From a virus: a stretch of DNA of 64,000 bases. Made by a program: the position numbers and the translations under genes. The stretch's first letter is position 1. Each line of letters starts with the position of its first letter. The stretch is taken from positions 181,437-245,436 of IMG/VR virus record IMGVR_UViG_3300043410_001471; one strand, given 5' to 3'. The notes below the pieces were generated by a model that was not told where the DNA came from, did not search any database, and was given only the letters and a program-made list of their open reading frames with translations. This document shows, one piece after another, positions 9,664 to 18,692 of this stretch.

Positions 9664-10607
9664 GTTTTTTCGCAAACGATATTAGTAAAAGAGAGCATAG
9701 TTTGTGGGTGGAAAAATATCGACCACAAACACTTGCCGATTATGTTGGTAATGAAACCATCAAAGAAACTATTCAACAATATTTGGATAATAATGATATC
9801 CCACATTTATTGTTGTATGGAAAAGCCGGTACTGGTAAAACTACATTAGCAAAGTTAATCGTAAACACAATTAAATGTGACCATATGATTATCAATGCAT
9901 CGGATGAGAACAATGTGGATACAGTCCGTAACAAAGTAAAGAACTTCGCATCATCGGTGGGTTTTGCAGGATTTAAGGTTGTAATTTTGGATGAGTTTGA
10001 TTATATGACTCCAAACGCACAGGCAATCCTAAGAAATTTAATGGAAACATTCTCTAAACATTGTAGATTCATTTTGACTTGTAACTACATTGAGAAGATT
10101 ATTGACCCGATTCAAAGTAGATGTCAATCATTTGCAATCACACCTCCAACTAAAAAGGATGTGGCAGTGCAAGTTAGTAAGATTTTGGATAAAGAAGGTA
10201 TTAAGTACGATTTAAAAAATGTAGCTGATATTATCAGTTCATATTACCCAGATATTCGTAGAATCTTAAATACTTGCCAATTACAATCAGCTAAAGGTGA
10301 ACTGAAAGTGGATAAAGCTATTATGGTTGAATCCGATTTCAAAAATAAATTAGTAGATGCATTGAAGGGTTCGGATGATAAGAGAAATCTTTATTTAAAA
10401 ATAAGACAAATGGTGTTGGATAATCAAATGAATGATTATACCGAAATGTATACATATCTTTATGATAAAGTAGATGATTACGCAGGTGGTAACACAGCAA
10501 ATATCATTTTAGCAATTGCAGATTCTCAAGCAAAAGATGCATTGGTTGTTGATAAAGAAATTGTATTCGCATCATTATTAATTCAAATTATAAACATTAT
10601 AAGATAA
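9660..10607 (+). CDS. 44: Clamp loader large subunit (T4 gp44-like AAA+ ATPase)
   Basis: 315 residues (T4 gp44 has 319). The N terminus 'LWVEKYRPQTLADYVG' is the classic RFC/gp44 opening. Walker A 'GKAGTGKT' is at residues 54-61, Walker B/DExx 'VVILDEFDY' lies near 106-114, sensor 1 is in 'FILTCNYIEKI', and the SRC box 'QSRCQSF' carries the trans arginine finger. It would form the ATPase ring that opens the clamp encoded at 7446. It overlaps both neighbours by 1-4 bp, and the small loader subunit is two genes downstream, as expected for an operon making one complex. Confidence 0.95.
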   Translation: MSFFANDISKREHSLWVEKYRPQTLADYVGNETIKETIQQYLDNNDIPHLLLYGKAGTGKTTLAKLIVNTIKCDHMIINASDENNVDTVRNKVKNFASSVGFAGFKVVILDEFDYMTPNAQAILRNLMETFSKHCRFILTCNYIEKIIDPIQSRCQSFAITPPTKKDVAVQVSKILDKEGIKYDLKNVADIISSYYPDIRRILNTCQLQSAKGELKVDKAIMVESDFKNKLVDALKGSDDKRNLYLKIRQMVLDNQMNDYTEMYTYLYDKVDDYAGGNTANIILAIADSQAKDALVVDKEIVFASLLIQIINIIR

Positions 10608-10846
10608 TGGAACAAGGATTACCAATGGGTATCAATTTAAATGATGCCAGAGATATGGATTGTGAATGTGGAAATAAAACATTTATGCCAGGTTATAGAT
10701 TTAAAAAATTAAGTAAAATAATGACTGGTCAGCCACAAGATACAATTATTCCAATAGAAATGTATTTATGTACACAATGTGGTAAACCATTACAGGAATT
10801 ACTACCAAAAGAATTACAAGATAAACAATCATCAATAGGATTATAA
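10607..10846 (+). CDS. Small zinc-ribbon protein
   Basis: 79 residues with two CxC/CxxC pairs, 'CECGNKTF' near residue 17 and 'CTQCGKPL' near 58, which look like one zinc ribbon. It lies between the two clamp-loader subunits with 1-bp overlaps on both sides. No family was recognised. A nucleic-acid or protein-binding role next to the replisome is inference only. Confidence 0.65.
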   Translation: MEQGLPMGINLNDARDMDCECGNKTFMPGYRFKKLSKIMTGQPQDTIIPIEMYLCTQCGKPLQELLPKELQDKQSSIGL

Positions 10847-11298
10847 TGGCAGGAAAATCATTATTTGACCATATTAAAGCAATTACAAACGAACAAGACC
10901 CGAAGTACTTTGAAAAATTATCCGATGAAGATAAGAAATCTTGGAGTAACTTTATGATTAATCGTTTTCTTTCAATGAATCCTGAATGGGTAGAATTGAT
11001 TGCAACAATACTACCTTTGACTCAAACACTTGAACCAAAGGATATGTATAAATTGTATATCAACGCTATTCCAAAAGGTAGATACTTTTTAAAATATATG
11101 AAAGGCAAATCTGCCGAAAAGTATGAAGATTTTATAATAGAATTGATTAAAAAGGAATACGATTGTTCAGAATCCCAAGCTATTGAATATTTGGATATAT
11201 TATATTCTAATAGAGAGGGTAGAGAAAATATAAAGTACATTTGTGAAAAATATGGTACTGATAAAAAGCAAATTACAAAATTAAAATTAAAAATATAA
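10846..11298 (+). CDS. 62: Clamp loader small subunit (T4 gp62-like)
   Basis: 150 helical residues. T4 gp62 is 187 residues and poorly conserved, but the layout agrees: a helical N terminus, a central 'PKDMYKLYINAIPKGRYFLKYM' that parallels the gp62 segment around 'LMAAVPRGKRYGKW', then an acidic helix and a C-terminal 'KKQITKLKLKI' tail. With gp44 it makes the 4:1 clamp loader. The assignment relies on this partial similarity together with its place one gene after gp44. Confidence 0.75.
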   Translation: MAGKSLFDHIKAITNEQDPKYFEKLSDEDKKSWSNFMINRFLSMNPEWVELIATILPLTQTLEPKDMYKLYINAIPKGRYFLKYMKGKSAEKYEDFIIELIKKEYDCSESQAIEYLDILYSNREGRENIKYICEKYGTDKKQITKLKLKI

Positions 11299-12533
11299 TG
11301 AATAAGAGTTTTTGTATATTACCCTTTATACATTTGAATGGTTATATGGATGGGACAGCAAAACCATGCTGCGATTCGCAAAAAGCATTTACTGATATCG
11401 ATTTAAAGGGAACATCAATCGAAGAAGCATTTAATTCAGAAGAATATAAAAAACTTCGATTGGATATGGTAAACGATGTACAAAACGAATATTGTAGTGC
11501 TTGTTATGATTTGGAAAAGCAAGATATAAAATCATCTAGAATTAGATGGAATGAACATCATGCATCGAGATTAAATGATATTGACAAGAAATATGTAAAT
11601 AACGATAAATTTGATGGTACAGTAGCTACGGAATTTGTATCATTGGATTTAAGACCTTCTAATATATGTAATTTTAAATGTAGAACTTGCAACGATTCAT
11701 ATTCAACTAAATGGCAAGAAGAGAAAGAAGATTTCTATAAAACAAATATGGGAGTTCTTGCATTCGGTGAAGAAAAAGTCGAATCATTAAATAAAGTGGA
11801 TTTCAAATTAAATGAGGAATCTATGAAAAATATAGAAGTATTGTATTTTGCAGGAGGTGAACCATTTGTATTGGAAGAGCATTTTAAATTATTAGATTCT
11901 TTGAAAAACAAAAAAGATATTTCTTTAATGTACAATACGAATTTTAGTATTTTAAAATATAAAGGAAAAACTATATTTGAATATTTGAAAGATTTCAGAA
12001 AAGTACACTTTTCAATATCAATCGATGGGTTGGGCGAAATTGGAGAATATGTAAGGACTGGGTTCGATACGAAAGTTTTTAAAAAGAATATGATGGTGTT
12101 GAAATGGGCTATGACTCAATATAAAAATATTACATATGACTTTCAATATACATGCTCATTATTAAATGCATATGATTTTTTTGATTTTATAGAGGAATTG
12201 GATGAATCACACGAATTGATTAATTTTCATTATGTTCGTTTTCCTTGGTGGTATAACCCTGTAAATTTTGATGAACATAGAACAAAATTGATAACATTAT
12301 ATACAGATAAATTAAATACAATTAAGTCTCAAAAATTAAAAGAGTATTTAGAAAAGTATATAAACTATCTGAAAAGTGCCAAAGTTACGAGTTGGGATAG
12401 AGTTAATTCTAAAAAATATTTGATAGCACATACTACACATGGTATGATATTTAATGATACATTTTTACCTGAAAAACTTTCATTTATAGATGATATTATT
12501 AACGAAGATACTCGAAAAAATCCAATCATTTAA
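11298..12533 (+). CDS. Radical SAM protein (twitch/SPASM-like type)
   Basis: 411 residues. The radical SAM cluster motif 'CNFKCRTC' (C-x3-C-x2-C) lies near residues 124-131 after 'SLDLRPSNI'; 'YFAGGEPFV' follows as the GGE SAM-binding motif. Additional cysteines at the N terminus ('CILPF', 'KPCCDS', 'YCSACYDL') could bind an auxiliary cluster, as in twitch-domain enzymes. Such enzymes modify peptides, sugars or tRNA. The gene is the last of the clamp-loader operon and is followed by a host-type promoter. The substrate is unknown. A ferredoxin at 36134 could supply electrons, which is inference. Confidence 0.8.
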   Translation: MNKSFCILPFIHLNGYMDGTAKPCCDSQKAFTDIDLKGTSIEEAFNSEEYKKLRLDMVNDVQNEYCSACYDLEKQDIKSSRIRWNEHHASRLNDIDKKYVNNDKFDGTVATEFVSLDLRPSNICNFKCRTCNDSYSTKWQEEKEDFYKTNMGVLAFGEEKVESLNKVDFKLNEESMKNIEVLYFAGGEPFVLEEHFKLLDSLKNKKDISLMYNTNFSILKYKGKTIFEYLKDFRKVHFSISIDGLGEIGEYVRTGFDTKVFKKNMMVLKWAMTQYKNITYDFQYTCSLLNAYDFFDFIEELDESHELINFHYVRFPWWYNPVNFDEHRTKLITLYTDKLNTIKSQKLKEYLEKYINYLKSAKVTSWDRVNSKKYLIAHTTHGMIFNDTFLPEKLSFIDDIINEDTRKNPII

Positions 12534-12565
12534 TTTGGAAAAATGAAATAAATTGTTTATATTTG
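12534..12565 (+). promoter_or_regulatory. Bacteroidota-type promoter for RecB-like nuclease
   Basis: TTTG at 12534-12537, 20 bp spacer, TATATTTG at 12558-12565, then the ATG at 12583. It stands in the short gap after the radical SAM gene. Confidence 0.75.
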
Positions 12566-12582
12566 TACTATAAACAAATAAT

Positions 12583-13446
12583 ATGGCAAGAGTTTCATTT
12601 TCCCAATATAGTATGTGGAGTAGTTGTCCACAACAATATAAATTAAGTTATATTGATAAGTTATCCGAATCAACTTCAAATATACATTCAGTATTTGGTT
12701 CGGCAATGCATGAAACACTACAAGAATACTTAGATAAATGCCTTCGTATTTCGAAATCGCAGGCCGATAAGATGATGAATCTTAAAGATATGTTGAAAGT
12801 AAAAATGAAAGACATTTATCTAAAGGAATTCGAAGAATATCAAAAACATATTTCAACAAAAGAAGAAATGGTAGAATTTTTGGAAGATGGTAATCTTATT
12901 TTGGATTACTTTCAAAAGCCAAAAAACTTCAACAATTTCTTTTCCCTAAAAGATGATGAGTTAGTTGCTATTGAACAACCAATCAATACTAAGATTGCAG
13001 AAAATGTAAACTTCTTAGGATTTATTGACTTTATCGTTAGAAACAAAAAAACAGGTAGATATCGTATTACCGATTTCAAAACATCTACTAAAGGTTGGAG
13101 TAAATATCAAAAATCAGACCCGGTTAAAAATTCACAAATACTTTTGTATAAGAAATTCTATGCTGAAATGTTAAACATATCACAAGATATGATTGAGGTA
13201 GAATTTATTATCTTAAAAAGAAAAGTAGCAGAGGTAGAAGATTATACAATCCCTCGTATCAGTAAGCATGTGCCAGCAAGTGGTAAACCATCCGTTAATA
13301 AAGCATGGAATGGATTCCTATCGTTTGTAGAATCCGTATTTGATGAAGCTGGTAATTATAGAATGGATATCGAATACCCAAAGAAGCCATCAAAATTATG
13401 TGATTGGTGTGAATTTAAACAAAGAGGAATTTGTGATGGAAAATAA
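12583..13446 (+). CDS. RecB/Cas4-like PD-(D/E)XK nuclease
   Basis: 287 residues of the PDDEXK_1 type. It opens with 'FSQYSMWSSCPQQYKLSYID', the usual first motif with its cysteine, and has 'FGSAMHETLQEYL' (motif I with His). 'FLGFIDFIVRNKK...YRITDFKT' supplies the catalytic Asp and the D-x-K pair, followed by 'NSQILLYKKFY' (QxxxY motif). The C terminus 'CDWCEFKQRGICDGK' provides three cysteines for an iron-sulphur cluster with the early one. It is probably a DNA exonuclease for recombination or DNA processing. It is expressed from its own promoter. Confidence 0.85.
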   Translation: MARVSFSQYSMWSSCPQQYKLSYIDKLSESTSNIHSVFGSAMHETLQEYLDKCLRISKSQADKMMNLKDMLKVKMKDIYLKEFEEYQKHISTKEEMVEFLEDGNLILDYFQKPKNFNNFFSLKDDELVAIEQPINTKIAENVNFLGFIDFIVRNKKTGRYRITDFKTSTKGWSKYQKSDPVKNSQILLYKKFYAEMLNISQDMIEVEFIILKRKVAEVEDYTIPRISKHVPASGKPSVNKAWNGFLSFVESVFDEAGNYRMDIEYPKKPSKLCDWCEFKQRGICDGK

Positions 13447-13487
13447 TTTTATCTATATATATGTATATATATAAATACAAATTAACT

Positions 13488-13685
13488 ATGGCAGATTTAA
13501 AATTAACAACTGTTAAGGTTATACAAAAGTTATACGATGAAGATTTTAAGATAGCCGCAATTCAAGGTGGTATCAATTTCCAAAAACTCGTTAATAGAAG
13601 TTTAGACCTTTACACTAAAAATGAACAATTTAGAAAACAATTAAACGAATACACTACACTACAAATGAGTGGTTCACAATTTTAA
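13488..13685 (+). CDS. Small ribbon-helix-helix-like protein
   Basis: 65 residues from the ATG at 13488; the upstream ATG at 13461 reads through an AT-only leader and is less likely. The sequence 'LKLTTVKVIQKLYDEDFK' then 'GGINFQKLVNRSLDLY' has the strand-helix-helix rhythm of small MetJ/Arc-type DNA-binding proteins. It may be a phage regulator. An AT-rich stretch with TATAAATA lies just upstream (about 13468-13476). The fold call is tentative. Confidence 0.55.
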   Translation: MADLKLTTVKVIQKLYDEDFKIAAIQGGINFQKLVNRSLDLYTKNEQFRKQLNEYTTLQMSGSQF

Positions 13686-13699
13686 GAAAGAAAAAAGTT

Positions 13700-15082
13700 A
13701 TGGCAAAGAAGAAGATTCTGTTACTATCGGATGACTTACGAATGGCTAGTGGTATAGCCAATGTTTCCAAACAATTAGTATTAGGTACAGTTGATAAATA
13801 TGATTGGGTACAATTGGGAGCAGCAATTAAACATCCTGAAGCTGGAAAAGTTTTGGATTTAAATGAAAGTGTTAGAGAACAAACCGGTGTAAAGGATGCT
13901 GAAGTAAAAATCTATCCATTTGATGGATATGGTAATGCTGATGTGATTAGACAATTGTTGATGGTTGAAAAGCCAGATGCAATCTTACACTTTACTGACC
14001 CGAGATATTGGATTTGGTTATATGAAATGGAGCACGAAGTTCGTCAATCAGTACCTTTATTCTTTTATCATATTTGGGATGATTTGCCAGACCCAAAATA
14101 TAATAGAGATTATTACGAAAGTTGCGATTGGATTGGAACTATTTCAAAACAAACTTATGGTATTACTAAAAGAGTTTGGGGATGGGATAGAGAAAAACAT
14201 TGGACTAAGCCGGAAGATTGGCAAGTAAGTTATGTACCACATGGTATTAATTCGGATTTGTATAAGCCGGTAGATGTACCTGCTGATTTTAAGAAAAGTA
14301 TATTTGGTGATAAAGAATACGAATTTGTTCTTTATTGGTCAAATCGTAACATCAGAAGAAAACAACCTTTAGATGTAATATTTGCATTTGATAAATTTGT
14401 TCAAGCTTTGCCAGAAGAAAAAAGAGATAAAGTTTGTTTACTAATGCATACTGAACCAGTACAAGAGCATGGAACGGATTTACCACGTAGTATTGAAGAA
14501 TGTTGCTCATCTGAAACAAATGTAATATTTGCACCAAACAAATATTCTGAAATAGAATTAAATTATTTTTACAATATTGCAGATGTAACAATTAACATAG
14601 CATCTAATGAAGGATTTGGATTAGCAACCGCAGAATCAGTAATGGCTGGAACACCGATTATTGTAAATGTAACAGGTGGGTTGCAAGACCAATGTGGATT
14701 CAGAGATAAAGGTACGGGTAAATTATTAACGGCTGAAGATTATGTTGAGATTGGTTCTTTGCATGATAGACATAAGAAAGCAGGTGTAGTTTGGGGAGAT
14801 TGGGTTAAACCAATTTGGCCAGTTCGTTCAACAACAGGTTCAGTTCCTACACCATATATCTTTGATGATAGAGTTGATTTTGAAGATGTAGCTCCTTTAA
14901 TTATGGATTGGTATATGACTCCAAAAGAAGATAGAAAATCCATTGGATTAAAAGGTAGAAAGCATTTCTTAGGTGAAGGTAAATTAAGTAAAGAGGCAAT
15001 GTGTGATGCATTAGTTGAGGGAATGGAAGGCGCATTCGCAAATTGGAAACCAAAACAAAAATTTAAGTTAATAGAGTTATAG
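13700..15082 (+). CDS. Glycosyltransferase family 4-like
   Basis: 460 residues, GT-B fold. The N-terminal domain starts 'KKILLLSDDLRMASGIANVSKQL', a typical GT4 opening with acceptor loop. The C-terminal domain has 'VLYWSNRNIRRKQPLDVIFAF' (start of the donor domain) and near residue 300 'NEGFGLATAESVMAGTPII', the E-x7-E donor-sugar motif. It would extend a glycan using a nucleotide sugar. It is the first of two adjacent GT4 genes and 14 bp downstream of the small regulator, opening the glycan island. The enzyme class is clear; donor and acceptor are not. Confidence 0.88.
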   Translation: MAKKKILLLSDDLRMASGIANVSKQLVLGTVDKYDWVQLGAAIKHPEAGKVLDLNESVREQTGVKDAEVKIYPFDGYGNADVIRQLLMVEKPDAILHFTDPRYWIWLYEMEHEVRQSVPLFFYHIWDDLPDPKYNRDYYESCDWIGTISKQTYGITKRVWGWDREKHWTKPEDWQVSYVPHGINSDLYKPVDVPADFKKSIFGDKEYEFVLYWSNRNIRRKQPLDVIFAFDKFVQALPEEKRDKVCLLMHTEPVQEHGTDLPRSIEECCSSETNVIFAPNKYSEIELNYFYNIADVTINIASNEGFGLATAESVMAGTPIIVNVTGGLQDQCGFRDKGTGKLLTAEDYVEIGSLHDRHKKAGVVWGDWVKPIWPVRSTTGSVPTPYIFDDRVDFEDVAPLIMDWYMTPKEDRKSIGLKGRKHFLGEGKLSKEAMCDALVEGMEGAFANWKPKQKFKLIEL

Positions 15083-15083
15083 T

Positions 15084-16349
15084 ATGAAACCAACATTAGT
15101 ATTTCAAGCACCAGTAGCAACAAGAAGTGGATATGGTGACCACGCGAGAGATTTGTTGCATTCACTTTATAAATTGGATAAGTTTAATATCAAAGTAATC
15201 AGTACTCGTTGGGGACAAACTCCAATGGATGCACTGAATTATGATAACGAATTTCATAAGTGGATTATAGAAAATATAACTCCACAAATTACAGAAAAGC
15301 CAGATATCTACATTCAAGTTACAGTTCCAAATGAATTTCAACCATTAGGATTTTATAATATTGGAATTACTGCCGCAATCGAAACCACACATTGTGCATT
15401 AGATTGGGTACATGGTTGTAATAGAATGGATTTAATCATAGTTCCATCCGAACATTCTAAAGATAGTTTAGTTAAAACTATTTACAATGAACAAGATAAA
15501 AGAACAGGTCAACTGATAGGACAGCATAAAATTACAAAACCAGTTGAAGTTTTATTTGAAGGATTTAATGAAAATTTTGGAAGTGATGAAGTTGCATATG
15601 TAGAACAATTAGACCAAATCAAAGAAGATTTTGCTTTCTTATTCGTAGGACATTGGTTGAGAGGAGATTTAGGAGAAGATAGAAAGAATGTAGGTATGAT
15701 GATTAAAACATTTGCAACTGCATTTAAAAAAGAAAATGTGAAGCCGGCATTGGTATTAAAAACATCTTCGGCCGGATTTAGTATAATTGATAGGGAAAAT
15801 ACAATTAAAAAAATTAGAGAGGTATTGGGTAAAGATTATAAATCAGTACCAATTTATCTTTTACATGGTGATTTAACGGAAGTTGAAATGAATGGATTAT
15901 ATGAACATCCAAAAGTGAAGGCTATGTTAAATTTCACAAAAGGTGAAGGATTTGGTAGACCCCTATTAGAATTCAGTTTGACGGGTAAACCTGTAATAGT
16001 ATCTAATTGGAGTGGGCATCTGGATTTCTTAAAAGAAGGCGCAGTATTGTTGGAAGGTGAATTGAAAAATGTACACGAATCAGCGGCTGACCAATTCTTA
16101 TTAAAAGAATCACAATGGTTTAATGTAAATGTTTCAAAAGCATTGCCTGTAATCAAAGATGTTTATAAAAATTATGATAAATACAAAGTAGCATCATCTA
16201 AATTGGGTAAGCAAAATAAACAAAATTTTAGTTTATCAAAAATGACCGAATTGTTTGATGGTATTTTAAATCAGTATGGTATTTATACTAAGATACAACC
16301 AAAGTTTCAACAACTTCAGTTACCTAAATTGAAAATGTTAAATAAATAA
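15084..16349 (+). CDS. Glycosyltransferase family 4-like
   Basis: 421 residues, GT-B fold. It begins 'KPTLVFQAPVATRSGYGDHARDL', carries 'DFAFLFVGHWLRGDLGEDRKN' at the start of the donor domain and 'GEGFGRPLLEFSLTGKPVI' near residue 287 as the donor motif (both glutamates present). It follows the previous GT4 by 1 bp, and the two are clearly diverged, so they probably add different sugars. No membrane anchor is visible. Confidence 0.88.
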   Translation: MKPTLVFQAPVATRSGYGDHARDLLHSLYKLDKFNIKVISTRWGQTPMDALNYDNEFHKWIIENITPQITEKPDIYIQVTVPNEFQPLGFYNIGITAAIETTHCALDWVHGCNRMDLIIVPSEHSKDSLVKTIYNEQDKRTGQLIGQHKITKPVEVLFEGFNENFGSDEVAYVEQLDQIKEDFAFLFVGHWLRGDLGEDRKNVGMMIKTFATAFKKENVKPALVLKTSSAGFSIIDRENTIKKIREVLGKDYKSVPIYLLHGDLTEVEMNGLYEHPKVKAMLNFTKGEGFGRPLLEFSLTGKPVIVSNWSGHLDFLKEGAVLLEGELKNVHESAADQFLLKESQWFNVNVSKALPVIKDVYKNYDKYKVASSKLGKQNKQNFSLSKMTELFDGILNQYGIYTKIQPKFQQLQLPKLKMLNK

Positions 16350-16822
16350 TGCCAGTATACAATCCAATATATCGTAGATTCATAGATGATAGGAATATAG
16401 TAATGCCAAATAGAATGGTACGAAATAGTTTTTATTTAATAAAAGAATACGAATATGTAGATGGCACTAAAGGTAAATATAGTGAAGCAAACGCTCCCAT
16501 TATATTTACCTTATTTGTATCTCAATCGAAAGATATAGTACATGCAATAAAAGTATCAAATGTTAGACCTGATTTAATTCAGAAATTTTTTGGTAAGTTT
16601 GCTAATACTGAAACTGAAGAATTAGAAATGAAAGGAGGAGCTAAAGCCTTTTATGAAAAGGTTGTTTCGAAAGTTCCTATAATTACAAACGATTCATATA
16701 GAACTTATAAATTGAGTGGATTTGGTAGAGTTTTTAATTTGGATATGGATGTGAATAAATTGACACCATCGAATAAAACGATAACTGGAATAAATTCAAA
16801 ATCTCAAATAAAGAATAGATAA
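16349..16822 (+). CDS. Uncharacterised phage protein
   Basis: 157 residues, basic, with a beta-rich pattern ('YVDGTKGKYSEANAPIIFTLF', 'DSYRTYKLSGFGRVFNLDM'). It overlaps the upstream stop by 1 bp and ends 2 bp before the next gene. The general pattern (basic N terminus, hydrophobic strand, closing Y-K-R strand) resembles small conserved proteins seen in T4-like phages, but I cannot name a family. It is a real gene by position and codon style. Confidence 0.65.
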   Translation: MPVYNPIYRRFIDDRNIVMPNRMVRNSFYLIKEYEYVDGTKGKYSEANAPIIFTLFVSQSKDIVHAIKVSNVRPDLIQKFFGKFANTETEELEMKGGAKAFYEKVVSKVPIITNDSYRTYKLSGFGRVFNLDMDVNKLTPSNKTITGINSKSQIKNR

Positions 16823-16824
16823 TT

Positions 16825-17235
16825 ATGACATCAAAAGAATATGTTATTTGGCTTAAAGGTTTTGTAGAAGCCTGTCACGAATACGCACCAACTCCAAAAC
16901 AATGGGATGCGTTAAAAGATAAATTAGAAGAAGTTAAAGATGATACAACATCATCGCCTTTTCCGTTTGGAGTTCCTAATACGGCACCGATTGTAACATT
17001 ACCATATATTACACCGGGTCCATCAACAGACCCATATAATCCATATAAAATAACTTGTAGTAGTGGTTCATTTGGAACAATTACAACAACACCTGGAACG
17101 GGATATATTACAACATATAATCCTGTACAATTTGGTAGTGGTTCAATATATAATGTATCAACATCAATGACACGATTTCCAATATCAGGTAGTAGTGTAA
17201 GTTACACAAATGGTGGAAACGATATAAAAGATTAA
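16825..17235 (+). CDS. Small protein with helical head and Ser/Thr/Pro-rich tail
   Basis: 136 residues. The first 40 form a helical domain ('SKEYVIWLKGFVEACHEYAP', then 'KQWDALKDKLEEV'). The rest is low-complexity Ser/Thr/Gly/Pro/Tyr. The helical head is reminiscent of short conserved phage proteins of unknown function. The tail would be an attractive glycosylation target given the glycosyltransferases on both sides, but that is speculation. Confidence 0.55.
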   Translation: MTSKEYVIWLKGFVEACHEYAPTPKQWDALKDKLEEVKDDTTSSPFPFGVPNTAPIVTLPYITPGPSTDPYNPYKITCSSGSFGTITTTPGTGYITTYNPVQFGSGSIYNVSTSMTRFPISGSSVSYTNGGNDIKD

Positions 17236-17236
17236 A

Positions 17237-18100
17237 ATGAAAAAAGTATTAGTTACGGGTGGCGCAGGTTTTGTTGGATATGCGCTTACATTAGAATTAC
17301 TTAAAAGAAAGTATGAAGTTCATGTGATAGATAATCTTTCTATCGGAAATGAAGCAAGAGTATCTCCATATGTAAAGTTTTTGGGTGGAGATATTAGAGC
17401 AATGGATAATATCAAAAATACACCATATGATTACATTTTTCATTTAGCAGCATTAAGTAGAATACAACCATCGTTTCAAAATCCAACACTAACATTTTCA
17501 GTAAATGTGGATGGCACTAAGCAAGTTGTAGAATATGCATATCATACTAAATCAAAATTAATATATGCAGGTTCATCATCTCGTCATCACAATCCAATGT
17601 TATCACCATATGCTATGAGTAAACATATGGGAGAAGAGTGGATAAAGATGTTTAAAGGGGTATATGGGTTGAATGCGGAGATAGTTAGGTTTTATAATGT
17701 GTATGGACCTGGAGAGTTAGTAGATTCTCATATGGCGGCTGTAATTGGGTTATGGAGAGCAGCTGTAAAAAATGGTACTCCTATTTTAATTCACGGAGAT
17801 GGTAAGCAAAGAAGAGACTTTACTCACATTGATGATATTGTAGATGGTTTAATTCGAATAGCTGAAAGTGATGAAAAGCATGAAGATGCTTGGGAATTGG
17901 GTACAGGCCATAATTACTCTTTAAATGAAGTAGCCAGTTGGTTTGCACCACATCCAATCAGATATGTGGATGATGTTAAAGGGAATTATAGGGAAACCAT
18001 TAGAATTAATGATGATGCCTTAAATAGATTGGGATGGCAACCAAAAGACCAATTAAAAGAATATTTAAATGAAATTAAGTTACGCAATAACGGCTTGTAA
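17237..18100 (+). CDS. NAD-dependent sugar epimerase/dehydratase (extended SDR)
   Basis: 287 residues. The Rossmann motif 'VTGGAGFVGYALTLELL' (GxxGxxG) is at residues 5-21, 'VIDNLS' follows as the NAD-binding acidic site, the catalytic pair lies in 'SPYAMSKHMGE' (YxxxK), and 'DGKQRRDFTHIDDIVDGL' is a typical sugar-nucleotide binding segment. It would convert a nucleotide sugar (for example a 4-epimerase) to feed the neighbouring glycosyltransferases. It overlaps the next gene by 32 bp, a sign of coupled translation. It is slightly short for the family (about 310 residues) but complete. Confidence 0.88.
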   Translation: MKKVLVTGGAGFVGYALTLELLKRKYEVHVIDNLSIGNEARVSPYVKFLGGDIRAMDNIKNTPYDYIFHLAALSRIQPSFQNPTLTFSVNVDGTKQVVEYAYHTKSKLIYAGSSSRHHNPMLSPYAMSKHMGEEWIKMFKGVYGLNAEIVRFYNVYGPGELVDSHMAAVIGLWRAAVKNGTPILIHGDGKQRRDFTHIDDIVDGLIRIAESDEKHEDAWELGTGHNYSLNEVASWFAPHPIRYVDDVKGNYRETIRINDDALNRLGWQPKDQLKEYLNEIKLRNNGL

Positions 18101-18692
18101 TGAAGTCGAAGAAACCATTAGATTGGTTAATCAGTTATTAAACTACAAAGAAGAAAATTCAGAAATCGTAGTTCTCTTAGATACTCCAAAAGCACCTACT
18201 GAATTAGTAGAGTATTTGGAATTACAAGCAAACGCAGACCATATTAATCTTATTGAATCTGAATTTGATAATGATTTCGCACAATGGAAAAACTTATTAA
18301 ACTCACAATGTAAAGGTGAGTGGATTTTTCAATTGGATGCGGATGAATATCTTACACCCGATTTGATTGTCAATATGGAAGCTCTATTGGAAGCAAATAC
18401 CGATAAAGACCTTATCTTAGTTCCACGCATCAATACTGTTGAAGGATTGACTGAAGCACATATTCAAAAATGGAGATGGAATGTAAACGAAAAGGGATGG
18501 GTAAACTTTCCCGATGTTCAAACTCGTATCTACAAAAACTCTGATAAAATTGGTTGGAGTGGTAATGTACATGAGAGAATTGTTGGGTTTGAATCATATA
18601 CAAATTTTCCTATGGATGAAATATATTGTATTAAACATCCAAAAACTATCGAAAGACAAGAACGCCAAAATAATTACTACGATACTTTATAA
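18069..18692 (+). CDS. Glycosyltransferase family 2-like
   Basis: 207 residues, GT-A fold. It begins 'KLSYAITACNEVEETIRLVNQLL' (nucleotide-binding first strand), has 'GEWIFQLDADEYLTPDL' with the DxD metal site, and ends with a 'VQTRIYKN...WSGNVHERI' segment seen in family 2 enzymes related to waaE/KdtX. That relationship would fit a heptose- or core-sugar role, and an HddA-like kinase is encoded at 28281. It overlaps the epimerase by 32 bp. Confidence 0.85.
   Translation: MKLSYAITACNEVEETIRLVNQLLNYKEENSEIVVLLDTPKAPTELVEYLELQANADHINLIESEFDNDFAQWKNLLNSQCKGEWIFQLDADEYLTPDLIVNMEALLEANTDKDLILVPRINTVEGLTEAHIQKWRWNVNEKGWVNFPDVQTRIYKNSDKIGWSGNVHERIVGFESYTNFPMDEIYCIKHPKTIERQERQNNYYDTL

Noticed and set aside
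13447-13487. TATAAATA stretch before 13488 as a T4-type late promoter
   Set aside because: The region is almost pure AT and the match is expected by chance; similar strings occur elsewhere without pattern.
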